64,000 bases of DNA, taken from Cyanidium caldarium. Taxonomy: Eukaryota > Rhodophyta > Bangiophyceae > Cyanidiales > Cyanidiaceae. Under the pieces are notes generated by a model, which saw only the letters and a list, made by a program, of their open reading frames with translations, searched no databases and had not been told where the DNA came from. Positions within the stretch are counted from its first letter, which is position 1. Each line of letters opens with the position of its first letter. Positions 1 through 10,633 of the stretch are shown piece by piece. The stretch spans positions 424,040 through 488,039 of the forward strand of contig JANCYW010000008.1 of the NCBI GenBank assembly GCA_026184775.1, written 5' to 3'. The translations under genes were made by a program, and so were the position numbers.

Positions 1-323
1 ACACCAACTTGATGAGCACCGAATTGGCCTTGCCTCGCGCCATCACTCGATCGCTATCTCTCTGAAGCAGTTCTCACCGCCGAGGAGGTGCTCGGTGTCG
101 AGCCAGCGGTCGCGGGCCTCCGACTTGGCAGCGAGCGCCCGCCGCGCGAGATGCCGACGGCGCGTCTCGCCCGGTCTGGAGCGCTGCACCTCCAAAGCGC
201 CCGTTGAAGTGAACGACGACCGGAACGCGTCCCTGGGGTGGTGCATCAGCGGTTGGGGACGCAGCGGATCGTGGAAAGAGACGCGATCGACGCCACTCGC
301 AGTCCAATCCACCCTCCTCCACG
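1..323. other. Upstream region of complex I 51-kDa gene
   Basis: No gene recognised in these 323 bases. They sit just upstream of the ATG of the complex I subunit and presumably hold its promoter and 5' UTR. Overlapping frames here have no protein-like features. Confidence 0.5.
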
Positions 324-1820
324 ATGTGGCGAGCGCTGACGGGGCGGACAGCGCTGCCGGAACCACTACGCTCGGCAGCTCGACGGCTCGTCTCGCAATC
401 TCGATGCCTCAGTGCCGCATCCGCCAGCGCTACGCCCAGTGTCTCGGCAGCTGCCAGCGATGGGAAAGAGGCCTGGCGAGCATCCAACGCCGAGCGCACT
501 TTCGGCGGTTTGCAAGACCAGGACCGCATCTTCACGAATCTGTACGGCGAGCACGATCCCCTCCTGCAGGGCGCACTGCGACGCGGCGACTGGTACCGCA
601 CCAAGGATTTGATCGGGAAAGGGCGCGACTGGATCATCAACGAGCTCAAAGCGAGCGGTTTGCGCGGACGCGGCGGTGCCGGCTTCCCCACCGGGCTTAA
701 GTACTCGTTCATGCCGAAGCAGAGCGCGGACGGCCGGCCGAATTACCTGGTGGTCAACTGCGACGAATCGGAACCGGGCACCGCCAAGGACCGTGAGATC
801 ATGCGCCACGACCCGCACAAACTGGTGGAGGGCATGTTGTTGGTGGGTGTGGCCATGGGCGCGCGCGCCGCCTACGCCTACGTGCGCGGCGAGTACGTGC
901 ACGAACGCCACCAGCTGGAGCGCGCGGTGCAAGAGGCGTACGCGAACGGCCTGCTGGGGCGCAACGCCTGCGGCAGCGGCTACAATTTCGATGTGTATGT
1001 GCACTACGGAGCTGGCGCGTACATCTGCGGCGAGGAGACCGCGTTGCTGGAGTCACTGGAGGGCAAGCAGGGCAAGCCGCGCCTGAAACCGCCCTTTCCG
1101 GCCAATATCGGCCTGTACGGCTGTCCGAGCACGGTCACCAACACCGAGACCGTGTCGGTGGTGCCCACCATCCTGCGTCGCGGCCCGGACTGGTTCGCCT
1201 CGCTCGGCCGCAAGAACAACAGCGGCACCAAGCTGTTCATCGTCAGCGGACACGTCAACAGCCCGTGCGTGGTGGAGGAGGAGATGAGCATCCCGCTGCG
1301 GGCGCTGATTGAACGGCACGCCGGCGGTGTGCGCGGCGGCTGGGACAACCTGCTGGCGGTCATCCCGGGCGGCAGTTCGGTGCCGCTCATCCCCAAGTGG
1401 ATCTGCGACGATGTGATGATGGATTTCGATGCACTGCGCGACGTGACCAGCGGACTGGGCACCGCCGCCGTCATCGTGATGGACAAGTCGACCGATGTGG
1501 TGGCGGCCATCCGGCGCCTCTCCTACTTTTACAAGCACGAGTCGTGCGGCCAGTGCACACCGTGTCGTGAGGGCACCGGCTGGCTGTGGCGCATCATGCA
1601 GCGGATGGAGCGCGGGGAGGCGCGCATGGCCGAGATCGACATGCTGTGGGAGACCAGCAAGCACATCGAGGGGCACTGCATCTGCGCGCTGGCCGATGCC
1701 GCCGCCTGGCCGGTGCAGGGACTGATCCGGCACTTTCGGCCCGAGATGGAACGACGCATCCGGGAGTATCAGGCGCAGGCGGCGACGGCGGTGAACGGCG
1801 AGAAGACGGCGACGGCGTGA
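324..1820 (+). CDS. NDUFV1: NADH:ubiquinone oxidoreductase 51-kDa flavoprotein subunit (NDUFV1/NuoF)
   Basis: A 498-residue subunit of mitochondrial complex I that binds FMN and NADH and carries the N3 4Fe-4S cluster, so it is the electron entry point of the respiratory chain. Residues 1-~45 are rich in Arg, Ser and Ala with no acidic residue until Asp46, as expected of a mitochondrial presequence. The FMN-binding glycine loop [13 protein letters not shown] lies near residues 112-124, and the NADH-site stretch [14 protein letters not shown] follows in the middle. The cluster ligands are Cys408, Cys411 and Cys414 (ESCGQCTPC), with a fourth at Cys454 (HCICAL). Length and motif order match the family. 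It is nuclear encoded, and the ATG at 324 gives a complete presequence. Confidence 0.97.
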   Translation: MWRALTGRTALPEPLRSAARRLVSQSRCLSAASASATPSVSAAASDGKEAWRASNAERTFGGLQDQDRIFTNLYGEHDPLLQGALRRGDWYRTKDLIGKGRDWIINELKASGLRGRGGAGFPTGLKYSFMPKQSADGRPNYLVVNCDESEPGTAKDREIMRHDPHKLVEGMLLVGVAMGARAAYAYVRGEYVHERHQLERAVQEAYANGLLGRNACGSGYNFDVYVHYGAGAYICGEETALLESLEGKQGKPRLKPPFPANIGLYGCPSTVTNTETVSVVPTILRRGPDWFASLGRKNNSGTKLFIVSGHVNSPCVVEEEMSIPLRALIERHAGGVRGGWDNLLAVIPGGSSVPLIPKWICDDVMMDFDALRDVTSGLGTAAVIVMDKSTDVVAAIRRLSYFYKHESCGQCTPCREGTGWLWRIMQRMERGEARMAEIDMLWETSKHIEGHCICALADAAAWPVQGLIRHFRPEMERRIREYQAQAATAVNGEKTATA

Positions 1821-1900
1821 GGTGTTACGGTAGAGGCGTTTCAGTGAGTGAGTATACCTTTACAACACCGCGCCGATCCGTATCCACCTCTTTCCCGCTT

Positions 1901-4147
1901 TCAACGATAGGCCGGCTGACAAATGTTCACCGTCTGCCAGCCGACGCCGGCCGCCTGCAGCGCCAACACACCGGTCACCGCCACGTACAGTACCGCGCCC
2001 AGGGCGGCCAAGAACGCGAACGTCAGCGCCAGCACGAACAGCGCCTTGAGTTGGTAGCGCTCCACGAAAAAGTACACCAGCATCACCCCGAAATAGCTGC
2101 CCAGCAGTGCCCACAGGCCGTAGAACAGCGAGTAGCTGATGTTGATGCGTCCGTCGACCAGAAACACGAACGCGCCCGCAGCGCCGGCCACCAGATTCAC
2201 CACCGACATCGACGACTGCACCGTGACCAGGTCGGTGTGCGCCACCACGTACAAGTAGGGAATGAGCAGCGCGCTGCTGCTGAGGCCGGTCCAGGCGTCG
2301 ATGGCGCCGACCACCAGCGAGAACGCCGGGTACACGTACAAATTGGAGCCGCTCCACCGCATGTCGGTCATGCCGTCGTGCTCGAACCACGGATAGCCGA
2401 GGCGCGCTCGCAGGCGCCGCAGGCGCCGGTTGCGCCACACGGTCAGTACGCCAATGGCCAGCAGCAGCGCCTCCTGGACGGTGAACAGCACCCAGAAGGC
2501 GGCACCGCACAAGCCGATACCTGCAGGGGAGCGCGCATACCGCGAGCCCGACAGCAATTGAAGGATGAGCAGAATGAGGAAGCAGATGAGCAGCACCAAC
2601 ATGTAACGCCACTGGAACCACGGTCGCTCCGCCTCCAGCATCTCCTCCAGCGTGGTGCTGGACAGGATCGGGTCAACGTGGCGGGCGATTCGGGTGCAGG
2701 GGTGTTTTTCACGACGGTGGACCTCGTGGTGGTCGTCGACGTCGTCGTCCTCGTCGTCACCGCCAGCACTCGAATGGAGAAAGGCGGCGACCGGAGAGGC
2801 GGAGCGTGGCATCGGCCATTCGGACGACTTGATCGAGTCTTCCGGTCCGGGCGCATCGACGTGCATCGTGTAGTGACCGGACACGTTCTCGTACAGCGAG
2901 GTGATGTGCACGAGGCCGCTGTGAGTGCGGCTGCGGGGCAGGCACGACGCGGCGGCGGCGGCAGCTCCGCTTCGCAGACCGCGACGACGGCGGTGGACCG
3001 GTTTTTCATTGCGCGGATCGCTGCCGAGCGTGTGCCGCCGCGGTGACGACGCTTCCGGCGGGCCATCGAGGGCAGCGCCAGAGGCGGCGTCGCTGGCGGA
3101 GGGCATTGGCGGCGCGCCGTGCTGCTCGGCTTCCGTCGACACCGACTGAGCAGCGGTCGACGACGCCTCGCCACCGTCGCTCTCTGCGGTGCTTTCGCCG
3201 CCACGCTTACGGTCCCCTGCTTCCATCGCCGACGCGGCGTTCGACTCCACATGCTCCATACGCGTCGCTGGCGACTGGCGCCGCTCCGCCCACACGTGCT
3301 GCGCTCGCAGTCGCTGCCGTCGTTCGCGCAGCTGCCGCTGCGCCATGCGATAACCGGAGTAGCCGCTCTGTATCGATAGCAGCAGCAACATCAGCGCCAG
3401 CACAAACGAAGTGAAGTAGCCCGGAAACGTGGTGTTCAGCATGTAGCCCAGCGTCGTGCCGCCCAGAAAAAACGGCATGGTGCTCACCACCAGGTTCCAG
3501 TCGATACGGGGTGCGTCGCGGATGACGTGCCGCTTGCCGATATTGAAGGCCATGTTGGAGAGCGACGCGCCGACGATGAGCGACTGCGAGTTGGCGCTGG
3601 CCTCGGGCAGCGGGAAACCGCCCAGCAGCGCCAGCAGCGGCACGAAAATCAGGCCACCGCCCACACCGCCCGCATTGGATAGCCCGGCTGACAGGAACAC
3701 CAGCACGATGAGGAGACCCTCTTGCCACGCGAAGTCGACAAACACGCCCTGCACCTGGCACAGACCGATGTCCGCGTTGCACACGTGCCGCGCCGTGCAC
3801 TCGGCCGAATCGGTGCACCGGTAACAGGTCTGGGTGGAGGCGTTGCACGCCTTGCCGATGCTGGTGCAGTAGTCACACGCCTCGACGGCCTGCACCGAAG
3901 TGGGCGTGTAGGTCAGCAGGGCCACGCAGACCAGGAGGAACGGGAGCAGCGAGAGCGCCCGGTCGATTCCCCACCAGGTACCGCGGTGATGAAGATAACA
4001 GCGTCGATTCCCCCTTGGCCACGTGCGTCCATAGGGCATGACGTCTTCGGCCCACCAGGTTGATGCCGAGCGTACCCAGGATCCGAGGCGCGGTGCCGAG
4101 CGTTTCACGCGCGCGGTAGAAAAGCACCCCACCCGCGCCGTGACCAT
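1901..4147 (-). CDS. TauE/SafE-family membrane transporter (sulfite exporter-like) with Cys-rich lumenal domain
   Basis: A 748-residue polytopic membrane protein of the TauE/SafE (DUF81) anion-exporter family. After a hydrophobic signal-anchor there is a short Cys-rich segment (CDYCTSIGKAC, then CYRCTD and CNADIGLC), followed by the family's first half with GLSNAGGVGGGLIFVPLL and LIVGASLSNMAFNIGKRH. A ~200-residue hydrophilic loop with acidic and His/Asp clusters separates it from the second membrane half. Plant homologues share the Cys-rich N-terminus plus two membrane halves. The substrate is probably sulfite, sulfonate or another small anion, but nothing in the sequence fixes it. The ATG at 4147 is used; an ATG at 4039 (residue 37), closer to the signal anchor, is an equally plausible start. 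Confidence 0.85.
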   Translation of the reverse strand: MVTARVGCFSTARVKRSAPRLGSWVRSASTWWAEDVMPYGRTWPRGNRRCYLHHRGTWWGIDRALSLLPFLLVCVALLTYTPTSVQAVEACDYCTSIGKACNASTQTCYRCTDSAECTARHVCNADIGLCQVQGVFVDFAWQEGLLIVLVFLSAGLSNAGGVGGGLIFVPLLALLGGFPLPEASANSQSLIVGASLSNMAFNIGKRHVIRDAPRIDWNLVVSTMPFFLGGTTLGYMLNTTFPGYFTSFVLALMLLLLSIQSGYSGYRMAQRQLRERRQRLRAQHVWAERRQSPATRMEHVESNAASAMEAGDRKRGGESTAESDGGEASSTAAQSVSTEAEQHGAPPMPSASDAASGAALDGPPEASSPRRHTLGSDPRNEKPVHRRRRGLRSGAAAAAASCLPRSRTHSGLVHITSLYENVSGHYTMHVDAPGPEDSIKSSEWPMPRSASPVAAFLHSSAGGDDEDDDVDDHHEVHRREKHPCTRIARHVDPILSSTTLEEMLEAERPWFQWRYMLVLLICFLILLILQLLSGSRYARSPAGIGLCGAAFWVLFTVQEALLLAIGVLTVWRNRRLRRLRARLGYPWFEHDGMTDMRWSGSNLYVYPAFSLVVGAIDAWTGLSSSALLIPYLYVVAHTDLVTVQSSMSVVNLVAGAAGAFVFLVDGRINISYSLFYGLWALLGSYFGVMLVYFFVERYQLKALFVLALTFAFLAALGAVLYVAVTGVLALQAAGVGWQTVNICQPAYR

Positions 4148-4326
4148 CGAAGGTGTCCCGGTCCGCTGCGATGCGCGTGCGTGTGTTCACTCGGATTCGG
4201 ATCGAGGGCGCGCTCTCCGCGCACCGGAGCACGTTGACGGGGTCTGTCAGACGCGGACAGGCGTCTACAACGACACCCGTCGCCCAGCGCACACCCGACC
4301 ATAAATTTATTGTCTCTCATCTCTCC

Positions 4327-5673
4327 TCACAGATACAATCCATCGGGCACGCCCTGCTGCTTCTTGTACAGCACGGTCTCCTTCGCTTTGCGAAAGTCGC
4401 CCTGCACCACCCGCATCCGTCGCTCGCGCAGCGCCAGCATGCCCGCCTCGGTGCAGATGGCCTTGATGTCGGCGCCGCTGAGCGCATCCTTGCTCATCAC
4501 AAACTCCTCCACGTTCACGTCCGGCGCCAGGCTCATGCGGCCGGTGTGGATGGTGAAGATGCGGCGGCGGGTCTTCTCGTCCGGCAGCGGGAACTCGATC
4601 TTGCGGTCCACCCGGCCGGGGCGCAGCAGCGCCGGATCCAGCAGGTCGATCTTGTTGGTGGCCAGGATCACCTTCACGTCGTTGCGCGCCTCGAAACCGT
4701 CCAGTTGATTCAGCAGCTCCAGCATGGTGCGCTGAATCTCCCGCTCGCCGCTCGAGGTGGCATCGTACCGCTTGGTGCCGATGGCGTCGATCTCGTCGAT
4801 GAACACGATCGACGGTGCGTTCTCCTCGGCGATGCGAAACAGCTCGCGCACCAGCTTCGGCCCGTCGCCCAGATGCTTCTGGATGAGCTCGCTGCCGGTG
4901 AGCCGCAGAAAGGTGGCCGAGGTGGAGTTGGCCACCGCCTTGGCCAGCAGCGTCTTGCCGGTGCCGGGCTCGCCGTACAGGATCACCCCTTTGGGCGGTT
5001 TGATGCCGATATCTTCGTACAGCTCCGGGTGGGTGAGCGGCAACTCGACGGCCTCCTTGATCTCCTGGATCTGCTCGTCCAGGCCGCCGATATCGGCGTA
5101 CGACTCCAGCGGCGCCTTGTCCACCTTCATCACCGACACCGTCGGGTCGGTGTCGTCCGGCAACAGGCCCACCACCGACAAGACCTTGTTGTGCAGCAGC
5201 ACCGAGCAGCCTGGCTCTATCTGATCCTTGTCCACAAACGAGCACATGGTGACGTAGTACTCCGGTCCCATCGCCGACGACACGATGGCGTGGTGCTCGT
5301 CGATCAGCTCCTCCAAGGTGCCCACACCCAGTGGCGTGCCGCGGATGGCGTCGATTTTGTTGCGCTCCTCCTCGGTGCGCTCCTCCACCGGGATGGACGC
5401 GATGGCGTTGCCCACGTACTCCTCCTCCATGAGCAGGTAGTCCTTCACCCGCTCCAACCGCAGCAGGCGCAACTTGCACTTGACCGACGGCGCCACGTTG
5501 GGCAGTTTGTGCGCGGCGGCCGGGCCCTTTTGACGACGTCGTCGGCCGAGGCGCGGCGGGCCCAGTGGCGCCTCCGGGCGCTTCCGCTTGGGCTGGTCGC
5601 CGCGGTCGGCCCCGCGTCGACCGCCCGCACCGAATGACCCGCCGCCTGGCGGGAGAGACTGCCCGTTGCCCAT
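4327..5673 (-). CDS. RPT2: 26S proteasome regulatory ATPase subunit RPT2 (PSMC1)
   Basis: A 448-residue AAA+ ATPase of the 19S base ring that unfolds ubiquitinated substrates and gates the 20S core. The start MGNGQS is an N-myristoylation signal, a feature known for RPT2. The Walker A motif GEPGTGKT is at about residues 234-241 and Walker [10 protein letters not shown] follows. The C-terminus GLYL is a HbYX tail, which docks in the alpha-ring and opens the gate. The OB-fold region with [11 protein letters not shown] precedes the ATPase domain. Length fits RPT2 exactly, and myristoylation plus the LYL end separate it from the other five RPT paralogues. The ATG at 5673 is fixed by the myristoylation motif. 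Confidence 0.97.
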   Translation of the reverse strand: MGNGQSLPPGGGSFGAGGRRGADRGDQPKRKRPEAPLGPPRLGRRRRQKGPAAAHKLPNVAPSVKCKLRLLRLERVKDYLLMEEEYVGNAIASIPVEERTEEERNKIDAIRGTPLGVGTLEELIDEHHAIVSSAMGPEYYVTMCSFVDKDQIEPGCSVLLHNKVLSVVGLLPDDTDPTVSVMKVDKAPLESYADIGGLDEQIQEIKEAVELPLTHPELYEDIGIKPPKGVILYGEPGTGKTLLAKAVANSTSATFLRLTGSELIQKHLGDGPKLVRELFRIAEENAPSIVFIDEIDAIGTKRYDATSSGEREIQRTMLELLNQLDGFEARNDVKVILATNKIDLLDPALLRPGRVDRKIEFPLPDEKTRRRIFTIHTGRMSLAPDVNVEEFVMSKDALSGADIKAICTEAGMLALRERRMRVVQGDFRKAKETVLYKKQQGVPDGLYL

Positions 5674-5909
5674 AGATAGAATGAGGGGTGGGGAGAGGGA
5701 GGGAAGAGGACCTCCTCACGGGTGGGCGAGCCGATGCCGCTGCGGAAAAGCGAAAGCGCGTCCGACCCAGGGCGTGTCGCGCGCGCAGAATCGTCTCCGG
5801 CGGACGACACCCTGCTGGCGTCGGGAGACCGATGCGTCGCCGAGCACGAACGACACTGGCCCAATTGAATTTATAGGATATTCCTCCTCCCCGTTGAACC
5901 CACCGCTTG

Positions 5910-8900
5910 TTACTCAACCACCATAGACTGATGCTCATCGCCCTCTCCTCGGCTCTCTCGTCTGTCCTTCCCCTCCTCTCTCTCACTCTCCGCGGGCGTT
6001 CTCGGCACTCGATTCCTCCCACTGCGGGTGTCCTTCAACAGGGCGTCGCGCAAGCGAATGGCGGGCCGCCACTTGGCGCGTGAATTGGCCTCGGTCTCGG
6101 AGACGCCGCGCTCTTCCAATCGACTGACGATACGCGTGGCCGCTCCGACGCACACCTCGCTCTTCATGCGTGTGGAGAGGGCGGTGCCGACCACCTCCAG
6201 CCACTCCAGGTCGGTCTGGCCATCGGCGCCACAACCGAGCCCGTGATCGATCACCGCGTCCAGGAGGCGCTCGGTGCCTTGGCCGGGCTTGGCAAAGGCG
6301 CTGCGCGCCGCGATGGCCGCGGCCACGTCGTGGGCCGCATTGAGGCCGAGGGCGGTGCGGGCGAGTCGGAGCGCTTCCAGCTCGACCTCGTACAGGCGTT
6401 CGGGTCCGTAGCGCTCGCGCAGTTTGCCGTGCAGGAACTTGGCCACGGCGCCGAGCGGATCGCGGTAGCAGGTCTGGTGGCCGGGCGCGCCCACCACCAC
6501 GGCGGCAGCAGCGGTGGATGCGGCGCCCGACGGCCGCGGCGACAGAAACACCAGCGGAATGGCCTGCAGGCGGCGCGGCAGGGTGCCGCACAGCACGCCC
6601 TGCGCAATGGCCAGCAGCGCCATGGTGCATCGTTGGGGAATGAGCAGCGTGCGACTGTGCTCTTCGATGAGCGCCCATAGCGACTCAGGGGATGGAGCGT
6701 GCTCGGCAGCCGCGCCCACCTGCTGCGCGCGAGCGACGTTCACCATGGACACCAGCACTTCCAGGGCCGCCGCGCGCACCGCTTCGTCCTCGTCCAGGCG
6801 CACCAGCTCGGTGATCCCCTGCAGCGCTTCTGTCAACTCCACACATTCGTCGTCGTCGGTGGCGGTTTCACGGCGCTCGGTCACGCGCCACAGTACGCCC
6901 GCAAACAGGATGCGGCAGGCCAGCACGGCGGTAGTGGCGGACCAGCGCGCATCGCCCGACGCCCGCTTCTGTAAGATACCTCGCACGGCGCGTAACACAT
7001 CTAGCGAGGACGATGGCGGCGGCGGTGCCACGTTTTCCAGCAGGGCCAACAGCCGTCGCAGCGTGTCCTCGTCGGCGTCCGCCTCCAGCTGTGCGCTGGC
7101 AGCGCTCAGGAGCACTTGCAGGGGTGCTTGCGCCGCCGCGGCCGCCGCGACCGCGTCGCCATCGGCCATGACCCGTAGCGCCTCGGCGGCCGCTCGCAGC
7201 ATCTCCAAGTGCTGTCCGTGCCGCTCGAAAGCGTCGCGAATCAGCGTCGCCAACGCGACTGCCTCCTCGGATGCCGCTGCCTGGTGCGGCACCAGGCGCA
7301 GCAAGTAGGCCAGCATGGGCGGCTCGGACTGGAAGCGCCGCAGCAGGCGCGGCAGCGCCACGCGGCTCACCATCGCGCATTGCGCCTGCGCAGCGCCGGC
7401 ATCCAGCTCGTCCGCAGTGCCGCGACGCGAGGCGCGCTCCTCGGCAGCGCTGGCCACGCGCTCCGCTGCGGCCAACCACAGCTTGCACAACGCCAATCGA
7501 TCGGCATCGGAGAGAGGCTCGGAGCCGTCGACCAACACCATCTCCTCCTCCAGCAAGGCCACATACGCGCTCCAGTCGCAGAGGGAGGCGGCCGCCGCGC
7601 CCCACAGCGCCTCGCACACCACTGCAGCTGGCACCTGGGCGTCGCTCATGACCAGAAAGACGATCTCGCGCAGTCGGGCGGTGTTGCGGCGCTCGGCGCC
7701 ATGTTGACGGAGATAGTCGGCGTTGGCGGCGTCGATGTACTCGATGACAAAGGCGCCGGCGGCCGCGCGCACCACCGCGCCCACGTCGTCGGTGACCAGG
7801 TCGAAGATGGATTCGAGCTCGTTTTTGGAGAGCGCATCCACCGGCACCAGCTTTTGCGCGGTGGCAATGGCGACGGCGGCCACCTCGTCGTCCTTGTCGC
7901 GGCACATCTCCACCACCCGCGGACCGAAGCGGCGCACAAACGTATCCAACGCTGCCAAGTACTCCGAGCGCTGGAACAAGGTGTGTATGGCGTGCAGAGC
8001 AGCGCGACGCACTTTGGCGTCCTTGTCGTACAACAGCCATCCGAGATACTTGAGATGGCGGTCTTGCAGGAACGTGGTCGGCCGCGCATCGACCCAGCGG
8101 CCCAGTGCCTCCACGCACATCGCCCGCAGCTCCGCATAGACGTCGCGGTAACGGCGCGCAAACACGCCCTGAAACAGATGCTGCACCAGGTCGGCCACAT
8201 CGGAGCACTTCATGCGCGCTCGTTCACAGCTGGCTTCGCTGGCGCTGCCGCGCTGCTGCAACGCGGCCAGCTCCTCGGCCGCACCGCGGTCGACGTCCAG
8301 CAGGCCGTCCACGAAACGCAACGCCGCCAGGGTGGCTGCTAGCCGCAGCGGGCGCGAGCGGGCGCCGGACAGCAACACCATCCATCCCAGCAACTTGTCC
8401 ACGAACTCGGTGTCCAGCAGCACCGCGTCCGGAGAGTCGCGCGCCAACTGCAGGAAGAAGCTGGTGTACTGCGTGCGGAAGCGTTTGCATTCCCGCTGTG
8501 GCGCATGCAGCGGCGGCAGCGCCCAGTTGCTGGCGGCCGCCTCTCCCAGGCTGGCCGGCTCGCTCACCTGCTGCGACAGCCGCTCCACCAGTGCCACCGC
8601 AGTGTCGTGCTCGGCCTGCTCCTCGGCCTTCAGTGCCGGCGCCTCTTGCAGGATGCGCTGCAATGCGCCGCACACGTCTCCACGGTTCATCAGCGGGAAC
8701 GGCACGGCCGCCAGCACCAGCAAGTGCACCAACGCCCGCAGCGCCGACCCGGGCGCCGTGCGCGCCTGCTGGTACACTGCGCGCACCAACTGCCGCCCAG
8801 CACCGCGCGAGCGCCGCAGCGACGCATAGATGTAGGTGGAATCGCTGGGGTCGTCCAAATCGACAGCCAGCTCCCGCACACTGCTGTCGTTGAACTCGAA

Positions 8901-9161
8901 GCGCGAGTCGTCGCCCACGGCACGCTCCATGCCGCCGCGACTCGCCTCCTTGATGGTGTCGCGCGTATCCTCCTCCCTTGAGGTGTCCCCGTCCGTGTGC
9001 TTTGCCATTCGCTCCTGCACCTCCCCCCTTCCCACTGCCCCCCGGGCGCCTCTGGTGGTGACCATAATGAAAGCGAGCGCCTGTACCAGCGACAACGCCG
9101 AGGCGCCGGCAGAGGGCGCGCTGCTCGAATTTGGCGCCAAATTCACCGCCCGCGCCGACAT
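5910..9161 (-). CDS. SCC3: Cohesin subunit SCC3/STAG (stromalin)
   Basis: A ~1083-residue helical-repeat protein that binds SCC1 in the cohesin ring and is needed for loading and sister-chromatid cohesion. Diagnostic is the stromalin conserved domain at roughly residues 324-405, containing LVQHLFQGVFARRYRD, LRAMCVEALGRWVD and FLQDRHLKYLGWLLYDKDAKVR. An upstream STAG-like helical stretch (YTSFFLQLARDSPDAVLLD) and an acidic, disordered N-terminus also fit. The frame extends to 9305 only through a TTG codon, so the first ATG (9161) is used; ATGs at 9065 and 9008 are alternatives. The next gene upstream on the same strand is a securin candidate, which links two cohesion regulators. Confidence 0.88.
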   Translation of the reverse strand: MSARAVNLAPNSSSAPSAGASALSLVQALAFIMVTTRGARGAVGRGEVQERMAKHTDGDTSREEDTRDTIKEASRGGMERAVGDDSRFEFNDSSVRELAVDLDDPSDSTYIYASLRRSRGAGRQLVRAVYQQARTAPGSALRALVHLLVLAAVPFPLMNRGDVCGALQRILQEAPALKAEEQAEHDTAVALVERLSQQVSEPASLGEAAASNWALPPLHAPQRECKRFRTQYTSFFLQLARDSPDAVLLDTEFVDKLLGWMVLLSGARSRPLRLAATLAALRFVDGLLDVDRGAAEELAALQQRGSASEASCERARMKCSDVADLVQHLFQGVFARRYRDVYAELRAMCVEALGRWVDARPTTFLQDRHLKYLGWLLYDKDAKVRRAALHAIHTLFQRSEYLAALDTFVRRFGPRVVEMCRDKDDEVAAVAIATAQKLVPVDALSKNELESIFDLVTDDVGAVVRAAAGAFVIEYIDAANADYLRQHGAERRNTARLREIVFLVMSDAQVPAAVVCEALWGAAAASLCDWSAYVALLEEEMVLVDGSEPLSDADRLALCKLWLAAAERVASAAEERASRRGTADELDAGAAQAQCAMVSRVALPRLLRRFQSEPPMLAYLLRLVPHQAAASEEAVALATLIRDAFERHGQHLEMLRAAAEALRVMADGDAVAAAAAAQAPLQVLLSAASAQLEADADEDTLRRLLALLENVAPPPPSSSLDVLRAVRGILQKRASGDARWSATTAVLACRILFAGVLWRVTERRETATDDDECVELTEALQGITELVRLDEDEAVRAAALEVLVSMVNVARAQQVGAAAEHAPSPESLWALIEEHSRTLLIPQRCTMALLAIAQGVLCGTLPRRLQAIPLVFLSPRPSGAASTAAAAVVVGAPGHQTCYRDPLGAVAKFLHGKLRERYGPERLYEVELEALRLARTALGLNAAHDVAAAIAARSAFAKPGQGTERLLDAVIDHGLGCGADGQTDLEWLEVVGTALSTRMKSEVCVGAATRIVSRLEERGVSETEANSRAKWRPAIRLRDALLKDTRSGRNRVPRTPAESEREEGKDRRESRGEGDEHQSMVVE

Positions 9162-9456
9162 CGGTGCGGGCGCGTCGAACGTTGTGTTCACGGCCGCGCG
9201 GTACGATGCGCGAAGCGCCGAAGGGAGAGGTGGGATGAAGGAGGCGCCGCCAACAGAATATGCACAGGAGAGAAGGGCGTGAGTGGCGTCCCTGAATATT
9301 TCCAAAGGTTTACGGTGTACACCGGGGAGGACGTTTTCGTATCGACAACCACTTGGCAGGGAGCTGCAGTCGGTGCCGCCCTCCCGATAGCCGCGGTGCT
9401 CTGTTATTGCGCAGGTGCCACTCTCTCACACTCGTATGCTGTCGTCGCCTGCCGCC

Positions 9457-10236
9457 TTATTTCGGTTCGGGACCCCTTGTCCACGGTTGCCTCTCCGGTT
9501 CCGTCGAGGGAGGCGGCAGCGCTGGAAAATCGGCGGTGAGCGCCTCGAGCAACTGCTCGTCGGTGAGCAACGCTGCATCGTTGGCATACCACGAGGGCGC
9601 TTCTGCCGCAGATCCCTCGGGAGCATCGCCCAACAACTCCTGCAACAGCGGCACTGCCACATGGGCCAGAGTCCCGCTGGGCGACAGCGCCGCTGGCCCT
9701 TCCTCCAATGCCTCTTGCACTTGCGTCGGCCCAATGCTCATATCCTGGTCACTGAACATCAGCGCCGGTTCGTACGGCGGCCGCAGCGTGGGGTCTAGCG
9801 CGGCGCGCGGCATCACCTCCACCTCCTCCATCAGGTCGTTGTCATCCAGCGGCGGTGTCCAGTCGCCCGCACGGAGTGGCCACGGCCAGCTCAGCTCGGG
9901 CGTGCCCGCCTTCTCGCCCCGGACCACGCGCAAGCCGTCGTGCGGATCTTTGACGGCACTTCCAGCTATGCGCTGCACGGCATCTTTCAGGGCGCTCGTG
10001 TCTACTGGCGCCTCGGTCTCGCCCGCTCTCTGTCGGTTGAGCACGTTGCGCGCGTCCCCCAGCGGCGCGCGCCGCCTCCGCGCCACCACCGCCTGCGTCT
10101 TGTGATAAGATGCGGGGCCAGCCGCCGCCGCCGCAGCCTCGTGCCCCTTCAAGCTCACCGCCCAGTGCGCCTCATTCTCCTTGTCCACTGAACCGTACGC
10201 CCTCCGTGACGCCGCGGCACTCTCCTCGGTGTTCAT
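9457..10236 (-). CDS. Candidate securin-like APC/C substrate (KEN box, D-box, separase-binding-like motif)
   Basis: A 259-residue, probably largely disordered protein without a recognised fold. Near the N-terminus is a KEN box (residues 19-21) and a perfect destruction box RAPLGDARN (residues 56-64, RxxLxxxxN), both recognised by the anaphase-promoting complex. An acidic segment follows with EEVEVMPR (137-144), which resembles the pseudosubstrate stretch by which securins block separase. This order (KEN, D-box, acidic ExE..P segment) is the securin layout. Identification is by motif only, since securins share almost no sequence; another APC/C substrate such as sororin or shugoshin is possible. 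The frame upstream of 10236 is Arg-rich and ends in the shared divergent promoter, so the ATG at 10236 is preferred. Confidence 0.55.
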   Translation of the reverse strand: MNTEESAAASRRAYGSVDKENEAHWAVSLKGHEAAAAAAGPASYHKTQAVVARRRRAPLGDARNVLNRQRAGETEAPVDTSALKDAVQRIAGSAVKDPHDGLRVVRGEKAGTPELSWPWPLRAGDWTPPLDDNDLMEEVEVMPRAALDPTLRPPYEPALMFSDQDMSIGPTQVQEALEEGPAALSPSGTLAHVAVPLLQELLGDAPEGSAAEAPSWYANDAALLTDEQLLEALTADFPALPPPSTEPERQPWTRGPEPK

Positions 10237-10633
10237 AACTGCGGAACGTCGGTGCACCACCTCGACGCCCGCAATGCCCACGTAACCGCCACGCCAGCGC
10301 CGAACCCGTCGTCGGAGGCGCCTCGCGGCCGCCCACCCGCCGTAGACGCCTGTCCGCGCTACCGATCCACACACGGAACGGTGCGCGGCCCGAGAACAAG
10401 TAGCCGTTACAAAATTTTCGAACACCCTCCCCCCCTGTCCGAGAACGTTCGTCGCGATCGGCTCGACGGCTGCCGTGGACGGGTGCCGAGGTTGGAACCC
10501 GACGCATGGTGTGTCGGCCGGAGGGAGCGCGGTCTATGGTGGCAGTCCGTGACTCGCACTGTGGTCATCGACTCGTCGTCTGAACAGGCGGTATGGAAAT
10601 AGGGTCATATCACTGAGCAGCCCTCTGTTTTTC
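10237..10633. promoter_or_regulatory. Divergent intergenic region (securin candidate / SNase gene)
   Basis: About 400 bases between two divergent start codons; it must hold both promoters. I see no TATA-like element or repeat that I can name with confidence. Confidence 0.4.
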
